From positions 1 through 51,644 of IMG/VR virus record IMGVR_UViG_3300034789_000526: a stretch of DNA of 51,644 nucleotides. The stretch is one strand, 5' to 3'. Numbering within the stretch: the stretch's first letter is position 1; every line of letters begins with the position of its first letter. Of this stretch, positions 44,901 through 50,249 are shown piece by piece. Below the pieces are notes generated by a model that saw only the letters and a list, made by a program, of their open reading frames with translations, searched no databases and was not told the origin of the DNA. This stretch comes from a virus. A program made the translations under genes and the position numbers.

Positions 44901-45719
44901 AGCAGCAACGAAAGCTTGATCTACAATATATCCACGAGCTTTCTCAATCATATTTGCAGCATCAAGAGTCGTAGAATTCGACTGATATGCTGCTCCAACC
45001 TGATCACCAGTATCTGCGCCCAGAGTCGATGATGGGTTAGGAACGAATTTTGGTCTAATAACAGTTTTTCTTAAATCATAACCAACAATGGAAGTACCGC
45101 GAGGAACGATAATACCACCATTCTTAGGGTTGAACTTATAAAGTTCCTCTTCAAATGTACCGAAAGTTAGGTTTGAATTACCAATAACACCTGGTCTGTT
45201 ATCAACAGTGTAATCACCAGGCATAACCATAATGGTATATGCTTCAAATCTGTCATTTTCGTGATCACCACCAGATCCGGGGATACTACTTCCTGTATCC
45301 GCTACATAACTTCTCCTAGCGGCTTCAAGAAGTGCTCTTTCAATCGTTTTGAATGGACTATTAACGTTACCACCATTATTACCAATCGAGTCAGTCGCAT
45401 TCAAGTCAGACTGATTAACATACAACATGATATTTGTTGCATTATCAAAGTCGGGGTTTGTACCACCAACAATACTACCGTCAGTATCAGATGCATCTCT
45501 ATATGTCTTTAGTTTACCATCTGCACCAATGGTAAATCTCTTAATTCCTGCAGTAGCAAATGAAATTTCATTTGCAGCAGATTGGTACATACCAGTGTCA
45601 GTGTCCCCATTAAAGCTGATAGCAGGTAAGTTACCTGTCATCTTAGGTTCATTCTGTGCATTAAATTTAATTTCAACACCAGGTGCAATTCCACCTGAAG
45701 TTACTCTTGTTAGAGCCAT
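32934..45719 (-). CDS. Giant virion structural protein, 4261 aa
   Basis: A single uninterrupted frame of 12.8 kb. Residues 1-75 form a fibre-type cap (ISFNGDTDTGMYQSAANEIS, RFTIGADGKL). Residues 117-140 (NGGNVNSPFKTIERALLEAA) look like the start of a right-handed beta-helix of the pectate-lyase type; a second one starts near residue 1795 (TFRQAQTWCEISGFGLQ, ELLLKPGYYKLDGASF), and a Gly-rich beta-helix-like stretch lies near 2620-2690. Serine, threonine, asparagine and glycine dominate throughout and no catalytic motif is evident. It is probably a baseplate-attached fibre or spike mediating cell contact. Very large structural genes are known in marine T4-type phages, but I cannot match this one to a T4 gene. 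Two late boxes lie upstream and GGAG precedes the ATG. Confidence 0.8.
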   Translation of the reverse strand: MALTRVTSGGIAPGVEIKFNAQNEPKMTGNLPAISFNGDTDTGMYQSAANEISFATAGIKRFTIGADGKLKTYRDASDTDGSIVGGTNPDFDNATNIMLYVNQSDLNATDSIGNNGGNVNSPFKTIERALLEAARRSYVADTGSSIPGSGGDHENDRFEAYTIMVMPGDYTVDNRPGVIGNSNLTFGTFEEELYKFNPKNGGIIVPRGTSIVGYDLRKTVIRPKFVPNPSSTLGADTGDQVGAAYQSNSTTLDAANMIEKARGYIVDQAFVAADTQFPSVLKINSKCKRDIGIVVDAWIADLREGGNANTFVAGERYTNGTALQHITGTNEKAATLWAIDYAMTVAIKAAHAFGSGYTHTSVAGSTVAQPTYTVGVEYQSAGDCSSIDTGLAALGGAVSGPSSVSSDGVFAIILNNPNTYTELVEKTPGVYERTAIFKVTGGCYFWQMTFKDAKTAPANGVTYSGGVPTFATAASAAYSHHRVVSFTYADQRTVDGELATYYKKIDHWDTTLDGGNARAARREEFEIVGDRTLSTTIDTVNGCSPYIFNCSLRSVFGLCGMHTDGSKVSEKSFKSMVVAQFTGISLQRDNNAFWQPKDAEGDPNNTSFNDPNGVTNPPIYADPDAQYRPSWRHFHIKATDGAFIQVVSVFAVGYADQFLSESGGDMSITNSNSNFGQISLRAKGSQAQSFAPAAQGKITAIIPPRGISSTESTAEFYAIDYNTTWQKNGQGDKNYNAGFVATFTSNQNQFRLYLDIGGLNSEKDIPELIVDAFDYTTNSTVTKRFLNFGSNNNYNLFRDYYSTTGVAPSSEAQIQTIVETEDGGTTNYTARISLNGVTTGETTGENAERQGYFWDPTVNKVYIKVNASDAATDSFLTNFIFATTTEAVFTTNEVTNPDGSISIVTGTSDITVLQYFDGFPSTLQTSKFIDGRASSPSDLLWRVEYTIPKSSQTIPKPPEKRFIIKGTRLDNDGTGMPYTDFRFQVFDVEEVTSWESNVRDGVYYLTIIRSDVNTFMYGTNNNSETITRRPLENNSASFTVNKIEGLNLFDKDCRVSSNINYLYPSVNEEGPTYDIRRIWNPPQADSRVLVEAIGGGKRVKDLSVPNAAYFYSGVTTTPFKEVPSMTSVTAEACHRLVQSLDLSYAGPTSSANATPVIAPVVSWDSRSSYSDHTTSNVNVYGSGSYRRGNNGLLSGISSTVNQNIFGINGEANERRIVVVERNKSYTAPSETNTVSMTNASPTVPLFRPSILRASSHTWEYVGLGSGNYSTGFPNLQTRVLKPYEQFIAQGYENAGGFVASSGTNSNGDFYIGSQVVQAGGTSTVTLNVPKVRKSSESNYVDITNLENRISNAVVNVTATTAKNSAGQSALKALSNFFNTAKLSVTDRATIQNLIVNERLFIASTRIANGEKFPEANQEAYGFVKGARPEKTGYISTDTNDRLYVSPKFLDAWRIKRQLISASNVTLDNNRIYIQPLSRTLMDNSAAGSVALTSTSTSVKVKEASGIPSFGIVDVGMQLKYVESNDFKTVGSTDTYLNPQILVSLYYTGIDYTTNTITLSSTQNYKNRQSYLEDVLGTGAYSNIIKHWSNPIDDGASASEKDIKYLRSVLTSNVDVDSVGNPTPASPVTISIVASDWNNFPDRGAVTLRENPANGTYRYSTYIYYKSSSSGNLVLVRKVPNASANDTGHTYMTNYNNQLAGVPSKNVFFSGCTTTVSFYDRWAKEEPFIPSVESISEDVDLESATLYTVPEKVDAYTGEIDESFVDNSLPNPFSAKALGVNLQNRQAVKKFSPLATFRQAQTWCEISGFGLQDNVELLLKPGYYKLDGASFPCQLTINGTGLTKSNIYAGKEQTGTSAGRMGGFLESTVKRGDSIYLYRAPSFYDQYGRNSDSFYSSVSGGLTSKGGFSLNNVHFLGINDAITKNEILDETYSSDSKTSESRKLVRKAWYIKTSAGFPASTKGVAGGLMFTGKQSATATGNAKLDPYIHSDDFLVAKLATAESLTGSGDDCILNPGGTNFPGTDLDLTQNARYMTITLDAAQFTSTSGSPSDAQRFIWARNYIIPGTTMYWLQNTSDDVTNSTPSAKVINVRYVNRTIEENPANWQTGANSEKIVILVSVSRVGGTNTNDGNSGSFTNTTEDLDLSTYVNSNNANMVFVNRDGDEFTTLAYNWCLARRRQVLPKGFAWAGGYQGAIIKTVPAQAASGVLVLSLNDTTTLKDGDIIFGPGIATGTTITVNSSTEIGLSDATTAIITANTKVSFTQSDDFGNEIAKFDTPEIFGIINGYDRGTINLVIDLNPSVEIDSSIRPYPHSDFYSYVAMILQLRSDTNEDGGVTLPYKFNGFKRITGTTSNRFVLLQVSPNELYSSGDSVGAVESPEGNASSYVDNAGINSGIMGRFGGFTPFALGAAGADGTGAAFSSGQVTFSSADTTAKIKAALDSALASNGTGYNSRAKVILIPQGGATGVGANISVNRSEASGYGIVSFSVSGTISTQYNGTFTALIEDGRGFIDVNGTAVSTSATSFANDEQFIAVAKSNLLAPVCPYLDSGTTRDNAIGKNIYLNWPFNHRALRKRFKAAVLPCTGNFTSPLINVDAIPGSNVPFSLANCTIGGQSPSDPLANRFGGGYGGGLIRARGSNLSLSGLRIRGNLSLDWTGLMYTGSSRAGGSFTYGHSVELLQMEDENSLQALGGTNARRLGVARDDEDFQRVSGFNTDQTLFLEPSKTPYGDLADADARTFPISSYQAIRRFNQGASVTFPQVDDSNGVQIFPAVTIPAGGLLTRTSINERFLTPKPVRYNDLNSGYTSGDASAFRLRWNNSGSTVSNGSSVGGSISSKELTFLYPVNDAEFVKNIFVGAFASKIVKTTNIDTCYATVTNVTLPTTAYNDAGVATGGGIYRLARIRYSGSIPLSTADGSNLLFLTSYLTTNRYKYTTTTTSRYAKVNYQGHSNLNLIESGTQYEIHADIKVEKTGTPTTNLTRSAIVYLHSGRVGSTPAQAYLTTNGSGNITSLDFITYGSGHLESDVFTVRQTSSAGSAVVTSGITLTAVRNLTDNIEMFEPGEMIGVLPSNCFVLNSINNPSTANLVTALKKAKTLFKPGSYVLLGSTYYKIAEDDQSYPNKPYLGVYKYVNENNTADIRANLVVMLEDVEYQPTYGSNTRFDIFDNDNVLDYWPEKGKVMIGDLELCDFAKTGDPTSNTGYTITLQREMEQYFPSYIRDWEGLDPLESLAQDVTVGSFIPTSLKLADPVDVTCTGLKRIAGKNAQVVENVSVPNAYIAPDGKYNTQVARINIEADSDRNIAREKLSIGQVVHMPYVDLGVNYSYSPFNTASFKIGPALGEPGSNVSTNRAGDLRISGKLTSSTLKYFNYWYRYHILNNTRDNAAIYNAVSSLATTKIYWSPGGRNRLSGAGYYMTSNGIRFYGYRWYSLDSAQVTAGSSDVVISSGDTMYIQTEGEYTATLGSGGILNVTSMTSGGLFLGQSISGTGIPANAYISGYAGYNEPSGVALTGRGGTGTYVVSVAGAVTSTTAGSTTVTGTKPASGQDYAVYYPGQTGYWQRRVTNKQYNSSNGKTTLTFNSTTSNTFSGGSILMYFYGASEDNVVLALDKALLQDCQTTAGQAGNEFKLSWNLTKTRGQTNLAKVFKSRIIDIGDEGSGGLNLYLADPLPEDYSSDANHRNLGFLFVNYGGWTYPSQGGSTFRANNAAPGSTNTQLLLPNRAGRIQPGDTIRYSYEDDVSSTEKEATPEVVNYSAQIINVSAVSNGYSTVTLSSPHILYTGHTHKQQWLSIGDIFISHRTGNFVTNGPVMDSFIFSDTGLKMTFGEYRMWYENINNYISITNGITGRAGWVGNFALSSTGKKVGGLGLGGASAIQWGRQYNTGVWLAAHPTTPRWVNYDDRYSSKTDFSNLMMQIQSNASIEDWMTTRKTTPNFEGSGSDNTAFYPINHSHLTCGSLYAGLNTANTAFGYAGAYDTAQYQWSPSSTKLEIGLQDGVVDTSDGSISAGGSGSRVTEGLIISHVQHYKPIGWPSMDSGASFALNSNTASLNITTSTSSKTVSKPSGGATFTQHLMPGDQLYSSAGGGNVTNPTWVGTIASIESGSSLTLEANAAVTVTNTSTWGVISSRVKQAGINAPNQSLIFSGNSQASGLTITNGGVLANRISNAFDTPGNNVIKSAVAGFDKYNFAFRIQKRTYNQTPLLNTRGEITPVDGPTSANKVMLPRIGDLSEFQGQLMNVAVTRLNPKTHIERSISVVGSQINI

Positions 45720-45754
45720 GTGTGTTATCTCCGAGCGCTTGGATATCCTGGATT

Positions 45755-45762
45755 TATTTATA
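45755..45762 (-). promoter_or_regulatory. Late promoter TATAAATA
   Basis: Exact late consensus 35 bases upstream of the giant gene's ATG. Confidence 0.75.
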
Positions 45763-45767
45763 CAAGC

Positions 45768-45793
45768 AAAACCCTTTATTTATAGGGTTTTTT
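45768..45793. terminator. Bidirectional terminator after tRNA-Leu, with late box in loop
   Basis: Stem AAAACCCT / AGGGTTTT with 8-base loop and A/T runs on both sides, so it can stop transcription of the tRNA unit (minus strand) and any opposing transcript (plus strand, T6). The loop and one stem base form TATAAATA on the minus strand. Confidence 0.7.
45777..45784 (-). promoter_or_regulatory. Second late promoter TATAAATA, inside terminator loop
   Basis: Exact late consensus located in the loop of the terminator hairpin, 57 bases upstream of the giant gene. Transcripts from it would start after the hairpin's first arm. Confidence 0.55.
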
Positions 45794-45828
45794 CCGTGTA
45801 TATAACCCGATATTTACGGAGTACAAAA

Positions 45829-45913
45829 TAGGACGAGAGGGACTTGAACCCTCATGAGCGTAATGCTCGACAGATTTTAAGTCTGGTGTGTCTACCAATT
45901 CCACCACCGTCCC
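45829..45913 (-). tRNA. tRNA-Leu (anticodon UAA)
   Basis: An 85-nt class II tRNA. Acceptor stem GGGACGG pairs with TCGTCCT (two G-T pairs), D-arm TGGTGGAATTGGTAGACACA, anticodon stem-loop CAGAC-TTAAAAT-CTG with anticodon TAA, a variable arm CGAGCATTACGCTC with stem, T-arm GAGGG-TTCAAGT-CCCTC, and discriminator A as expected for leucine. The 3' CCA is not encoded. It decodes UUA/UUG, codons favoured by A+T-rich phages. It is preceded by a consensus sigma-70 promoter at 46012-46040 and followed by a terminator. Confidence 0.95.
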
Positions 45914-45914
45914 G

Positions 45915-46001
45915 AAAAAGGCCTACAGTCAATTTTGGCCTGGAATTTTTTTCCCGACTTTTTGGTAAACAAAGCCGGAATTTCACTGAGGTTTTGACCT
46001 C
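45915..46001 (-). ncRNA. Structured leader or small RNA upstream of tRNA-Leu
   Basis: Between the promoter and the tRNA lie three stem-loops in order: GAGGT-CAAA-ACCTC (45988-46001), CCGGCTTT-9 bases-AAAGTCGG (45954-45978) and AGGCC...GGCCT followed by T's (45915-45941), the last shaped like a terminator. No open frame fits here. It may be a small RNA of about 90 nt, a tRNA precursor leader, or the relic of another tRNA. Confidence 0.4.
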
Positions 46002-46011
46002 TTACCTATAC

Positions 46012-46040
46012 ATTATACACTGTGTTCCGTGCGTTGTCAA
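46012..46040 (-). promoter_or_regulatory. Perfect-consensus sigma-70 promoter before tRNA-Leu
   Basis: TTGACA (46035-46040), 17-base spacer, TATAAT (46012-46017): a match to the consensus at all 12 positions. The TGA of the -35 box is the stop codon of the 61-aa gene. Confidence 0.88.
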
Positions 46041-46222
46041 TAAGTATACTCTATCATATCATCGGTCAAAGATTCATTGATAAAGGTACACATTTGTACA
46101 AATTCATTAGCAGTATTGTTCTCAACCTCCACTGTCTCTCCATCATGACCTATCAAAGTTACGACTCTTGTTAACATATTAACTTTGACTGATTGTAAAG
46201 TTGAATCGGGTCTTACTTCCAT
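46037..46222 (-). CDS. Small hypothetical protein, 61 aa
   Basis: MEVRPDSTLQSVKVNMLTRV begins a small beta-strand-rich protein (VVTLIGHDGETVEVENNTAN) with a C-terminal helix (EFVQMCTFINESLTDDMIEY). ATG 46222 follows AGGAG at eight bases, which rules out the longer frame. It has its own sigma-70 promoter at 46246-46274, so it is probably expressed early although it sits among late genes. Similar small proteins occur, to my recollection, near the same place in cyanophages. Function unknown. Confidence 0.75.
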   Translation of the reverse strand: MEVRPDSTLQSVKVNMLTRVVTLIGHDGETVEVENNTANEFVQMCTFINESLTDDMIEYTY

Positions 46223-46245
46223 GGAGCTTCTCCTGTGTTGATACA

Positions 46246-46274
46246 AGTATAATATAAAACCTATCAGGTGTCAA
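46246..46274 (-). promoter_or_regulatory. Strong sigma-70-type promoter
   Basis: TTGACA (46269-46274), 17-base spacer, TATACT (46246-46251), one base from perfect consensus. The TGA in the -35 box is the stop codon of the gp5-like gene. Confidence 0.85.
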
Positions 46275-48703
46275 GTGGTGATGGTGAGTGGTGCGTTAAA
46301 GAAGTTGATAGCAGCTGAATTAGTAAACTTGAGACCTTGAGCAGCATCTGAAAATATTCCAGTGGTGTTAGTAAATTTAGCACCAACAATTGAATCAACA
46401 TATGCAGAAGCTTTGGTGTATGATGACACACCCAAAGTACTTTTTTGATCTGCTGATAATTTGTTCTCACTCCAAATTCCAGTACCAATCTCTGTGAATG
46501 TACCACCATACCAATCTTGTTCAGTTCCAAGTTGGGTTTTATTCTGACTTCCAATACCAATCTCAAATGATGTTCCAATTCTATTCAAGATATTGTTACC
46601 AACAATTTGAGTAAAGTTATTGAGACCTACATGTTTGTTATAGAAAGTAGTAATTATATTATAAGAACCAATACAAATATTATTTGCCTCATTGACCCAC
46701 TGAGTAGAAACTGGAGCAAATAATTCATACTGACCAGATGCAGATAGTCCAAGTTTAGAAGCAGTTAGTGCTAATCCATTTGTAGCTTCTATTCTGGAGT
46801 CATTTTTAAATATCGATTTATGTTCTCCATAGTATGTTGCTTTACTTTCTTTATTAACAGACAAATTATAATGACCTAGAACTTCTAAGTGATAGTCCTT
46901 ACCAACTTTTAAATGGTAGTTACCATCAACCATCATGTTTACATTTCCATGCACAATGATGTCATTATCTTTAACTACAACTTCTGTTTTTCTCTGTGCA
47001 TTAGTAATTCTAACATCACCGTTGTCTGAAATATGAATACCAGATTTACTAGGACCATGTTCAATAACAAGTCTAGTATTATATGGAGTGTCATCCATCA
47101 ACACCATCGTGCCAGTTTCAGAAAACTGTCCCAGGATTCTTGTGTACTGTGGATTTAATCTACCTTTGATTCCAGTAATTGATGCACCAACACCCTTTCC
47201 ACCACCAATACCACAATCTAAAGCAAAACCAATTGCACAAGAATCAAACGATATTGCATATGGATCTGCAGTATCTTTGTAACAACCAATCTTCAAGAGT
47301 TGGAAGATAAATTCTAGAACACTAGTTACATTAAGTTGTGCTAAACTAGATAGATTTTCTATATCAATACCACCAATACCAGCTGCAATATCATTAACTG
47401 TACTGATTACTTGCTCAACTAGATCTGTGATATTGAAGATGGTTTCAAAGATTGCATCAAATACGCACTGAACAGAGTCAATGATGTCCATTGCAGTATT
47501 GAGTAGTGTGTTGATAGCATCTTCAATGATGCCAAACAAACTATCAATAAGTGAAGTGTCAAATGTACATGCAATCTGTCTAATGATAAACATGATTGCT
47601 TCTGTGATAGTCTTGGTTACACCAGGACCAGGTGATGGAACTGAATATCCAAGAGTGTTCATGATTTGAGTTGCTTGACCCATCAACCAAGATTTAATTT
47701 GATTGACAAGCCAATACAATGAGTTCCTAATCATCTCAAGATTGTCATCTACAATTGATTGGAGGTCAATTATAGTATCTGTAAAAGTTCCTAGGAGTTC
47801 ACCTTTCTTTTTATTTCCATCTTCATCCTTATCAACTCCTAAGTATTCACTTTTTGTTATCAACTTAACTTTAGTTCCAGGTTCATGAGCTATTGCTTTT
47901 GTTCCATCTCCACCCCTAACAACTGATACAAATTTTCCTTCATCCTTATTAGTATAAGATACTTTCTCACTACCTACTTGCAACCATCCATTCCATGGAA
48001 AGTCTTGTGTATCTTTTACAAATAAAGTTTGATCTTCTGTATCAGTATCAACGGTAATTTCAGTTTCTGCTTTGTCGATCTTTCTTGCTTGTGCTATTGC
48101 TGTTGCAACAGCTGTTACAGCATAAGAAAGATTACTATCTAGTGTTTTAGCTCCTGCATTTTTTCCATCAGCGAGAGGAACTTTTGAAACTTTACCAGAT
48201 GGATTAGCAGCAGAGTATTCTGCTACTGCAGCAGCTTCTGAAGTGGATGATCTTTCTTGCGGTGGAGTTGCTGCTTCGTTAACTCCACTCTCAGATGTGT
48301 TTTGTTTTTTAATAACATTGTCAACACCCCTAAAGTAATCAAACGCTTCCTGACTCTTAGGATCGATTACTGGTTTGATTTTACTTAGGAGTGTACCTAA
48401 GACAATAGGTTGTTGACAGTCTGGATAGTCAAGAAAAAATCCTATAACAAAACTTCCAGCTTTTAATTGAGCTCCAGCAGATCCAGCGCCATGAACACCC
48501 GGAGATGTCGTGGGACCGGCTACAATAGCCCACGGTAAGTTAGATGGTTTCTCTCCTGGTTTATGGTATCCAAGGATGTTTACTTTAACTCTACCGAGTT
48601 TTGCATCCTTGTCATCAGCATTCTTTACTGTACCCAACCACCACTTGAAATCATCATTACCTATGAAACTGGTAGAAGGTTGTGTAGGATTATATGTTGA
48701 CAT
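46271..48703 (-). CDS. Baseplate central spike, gp5-like, without lysozyme domain
   Basis: An 810-residue protein. Residues about 15-115 form the OB-fold domain of gp5/VgrG spikes (WWLGTVKNADDKDAKLGRVK, PWAIVAGPTTSPGVHGAG, GSFVIGFFLDYPDCQQPIVL). Residues about 235-285 form a small beta domain. Residues about 310-490 are unusually hydrophobic and helical (IRNSLYWLVNQIKSWLMGQA...), where T4 gp5 has its lysozyme; no lysozyme active-site pattern is seen. From about residue 549 the needle begins (GPSKSGIHISDNGDVRITNA, then repeats like DIIVHGNVNMMVDGNYHLKV), typical of the triple-stranded beta-helix. It forms the membrane-piercing spike under the gp27-like hub encoded two genes upstream. The start overlaps the CP12-like gene's stop by one base. 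Confidence 0.85.
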   Translation of the reverse strand: MSTYNPTQPSTSFIGNDDFKWWLGTVKNADDKDAKLGRVKVNILGYHKPGEKPSNLPWAIVAGPTTSPGVHGAGSAGAQLKAGSFVIGFFLDYPDCQQPIVLGTLLSKIKPVIDPKSQEAFDYFRGVDNVIKKQNTSESGVNEAATPPQERSSTSEAAAVAEYSAANPSGKVSKVPLADGKNAGAKTLDSNLSYAVTAVATAIAQARKIDKAETEITVDTDTEDQTLFVKDTQDFPWNGWLQVGSEKVSYTNKDEGKFVSVVRGGDGTKAIAHEPGTKVKLITKSEYLGVDKDEDGNKKKGELLGTFTDTIIDLQSIVDDNLEMIRNSLYWLVNQIKSWLMGQATQIMNTLGYSVPSPGPGVTKTITEAIMFIIRQIACTFDTSLIDSLFGIIEDAINTLLNTAMDIIDSVQCVFDAIFETIFNITDLVEQVISTVNDIAAGIGGIDIENLSSLAQLNVTSVLEFIFQLLKIGCYKDTADPYAISFDSCAIGFALDCGIGGGKGVGASITGIKGRLNPQYTRILGQFSETGTMVLMDDTPYNTRLVIEHGPSKSGIHISDNGDVRITNAQRKTEVVVKDNDIIVHGNVNMMVDGNYHLKVGKDYHLEVLGHYNLSVNKESKATYYGEHKSIFKNDSRIEATNGLALTASKLGLSASGQYELFAPVSTQWVNEANNICIGSYNIITTFYNKHVGLNNFTQIVGNNILNRIGTSFEIGIGSQNKTQLGTEQDWYGGTFTEIGTGIWSENKLSADQKSTLGVSSYTKASAYVDSIVGAKFTNTTGIFSDAAQGLKFTNSAAINFFNAPLTITT

Positions 48704-48915
48704 CAGTCCTCATAGATACGACATTCGTCTGCTTCAGGCCATTCTTCACAATAAAGTTCTAGATCTGTTGGATCATGATGATCTTCTGGATGTGCTTCTT
48801 GATATTTTTCTAATTGATTTAGTTGACCTTCGATGTGACGACGCATCTGAGGTGATGTTGTAGGGTTGTCCAGGATCTCTTTATCCTTTTCAATATGCTT
48901 TTCGATGTTTTCCAT
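48703..48915 (-). CDS. Small protein with CP12-like C terminus, 70 aa
   Basis: The C terminus LELYCEEWPEADECRIYED closely follows the end of CP12, the small redox protein that binds GAPDH and phosphoribulokinase in cyanobacteria: two cysteines (C56 and C65) eight residues apart, Pro-x-x-x-E-C and R-x-Y-E/D-D. The N-terminal half (MENIEKHIEKDKEILDNPTT, MRRHIEGQLNQLEKYQE) is helical but lacks the CP12 N-terminal cysteine pair. The gene sits between the two hub genes in a late operon, start 2 bases after the gp27-like stop. It may be a CP12-derived regulator of host carbon metabolism or a structural or assembly protein with a CP12-like tail. Confidence 0.72.
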   Translation of the reverse strand: MENIEKHIEKDKEILDNPTTSPQMRRHIEGQLNQLEKYQEAHPEDHHDPTDLELYCEEWPEADECRIYED

Positions 48916-48917
48916 TT

Positions 48918-50249
48918 TTAGTTAGTACCGTCTAAGTTTGTTCGATTCTCTGATCGTTTTGTGTCAGGCATAGGACTTCCGCCATAGGAATCCCTAGATA
49001 ATGTGATGTTAGTACGAAGTTCACTTCTATTTAGAATAGTATGTTTAATAGAAGTGACTAGATACCTACCACTAGCTCTCTTGTCTGGTTTGACACTAGT
49101 TGAGGATGATTCAGCAGGAGATGGAATATCTATACTAACTACATTACCAGCTCTATTTTCTAAATCACCAGGAACAGCTATGTCAATAGTATTATACTGC
49201 ATGAAATAGTATCTGTAAAATGCCTTCTCGAAGTTTTTGTTCATATCATCAATATTGTCTTTCTCGGCATCACTCTGGTTGTTATCCCAATCTCCAAATG
49301 TACTGATAGTAGATGGTCTATAGATAAATCTACTGCCTCTATCTAGCATTTGAAGTTGACCATTGCTTAAATAAGGTTTTGCTTTTTCTAAATGAGAACT
49401 CTTATCCCAAAACTCATCCGCATTAGTTTTAAATACACGGTAGGTTGCTCTGTTCACATCTAGATAAATTGCTTGGTGACAGAAAGCACCTGCTCTTAAG
49501 TCATCATACACATCAAATACTTTAGGAAAATTAAAGTTCATTATTCTATATCTATCAGCTGCTGATGTTGATGTTGTAGTAGCATTCGCTTGGGAATACT
49601 TATAACTGATATCTGGTGCAGGATATTGTGTTTGATCTATTAGTTTGTCGATAGATTTGAATCTATAACCTTCAAATGTTTCATAGAAATAGAATCCAAT
49701 TGAATCTTTTTTATAGTCTGGAACAGACCTAGTTGATAACCAATTAAATAAATCAAAGACTCTCCAATTAGGAACATACATGTCAAATGGAAATACTGAA
49801 GTGTCTTTTACAAAAGGTTTTGTAGAAAAACTATTTCTTCTCAATACATCTTCGATAACTGTCTCAGAATTCTTTCCATCTATTCTCTCACATATTCTAA
49901 AGTTTTCATTCCTTAGTCCCTCAATAGAAACAGCGTGCATAATATATGTCTGGTCTTTTTCAATAATTGTGCGTGCATCTATTTTATAAATGTAATAATT
50001 TAAATCATATAATTTACTTCTACTCGAAATTTTTATATTAATTCTTTCCTGTCCAACAATTGGCATACTACTAATCAAATTCTGACCAATATCTTGAATC
50101 AAAATTTCAGCCTGTAGTGCTGAGGACATAACACTCTCATATAAATTAATCTCCAACACGAGATTCTTTATATCAGTTGGATTAGTATTGTATACACTAT
50201 ACAGAGTTACTTCTTTTAAGGAGAAGTCTCCAGAAAATTGATTCGCCAT
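48918..50249 (-). CDS. Baseplate hub subunit, gp27-like
   Basis: A 443-residue protein with the features of the hub ring that joins the tail tube to the spike: an N-terminal part MANQFSGDFSLKEVTLYSVY with LVLEINLYESVMSSALQAEI and INIKISSRS (tube-like beta fold), a middle domain with the VPNWRVFDLFNWLSTRSVPD helix, and a C-terminal part with 'ASGRYLVTSIKHTILNRSEL' and TNITLSRDSYG, the usual closing pattern of gp27/gpD-type hubs. T4 gp27 is somewhat shorter. It lies directly upstream of the spike gene, as expected for partners. Its ATG overlaps the stop of the lysozyme-domain gene by one base. Confidence 0.78.
   Translation of the reverse strand: MANQFSGDFSLKEVTLYSVYNTNPTDIKNLVLEINLYESVMSSALQAEILIQDIGQNLISSMPIVGQERINIKISSRSKLYDLNYYIYKIDARTIIEKDQTYIMHAVSIEGLRNENFRICERIDGKNSETVIEDVLRRNSFSTKPFVKDTSVFPFDMYVPNWRVFDLFNWLSTRSVPDYKKDSIGFYFYETFEGYRFKSIDKLIDQTQYPAPDISYKYSQANATTTSTSAADRYRIMNFNFPKVFDVYDDLRAGAFCHQAIYLDVNRATYRVFKTNADEFWDKSSHLEKAKPYLSNGQLQMLDRGSRFIYRPSTISTFGDWDNNQSDAEKDNIDDMNKNFEKAFYRYYFMQYNTIDIAVPGDLENRAGNVVSIDIPSPAESSSTSVKPDKRASGRYLVTSIKHTILNRSELRTNITLSRDSYGGSPMPDTKRSENRTNLDGTN

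Noticed and set aside
9759-45719. Many plus-strand and alternative-frame open frames over fibre and giant genes
   Set aside because: They follow from the repetitive Ser/Thr/Gly-rich coding sequence with few reverse stops, have no ribosome binding sites and overlap strong genes.
45829-45913. tRNA-Leu as a phage attachment site
   Set aside because: No integrase gene or partial tRNA repeat is visible, and T4-type phages are lytic; the tRNA is complete and has its own promoter and terminator.
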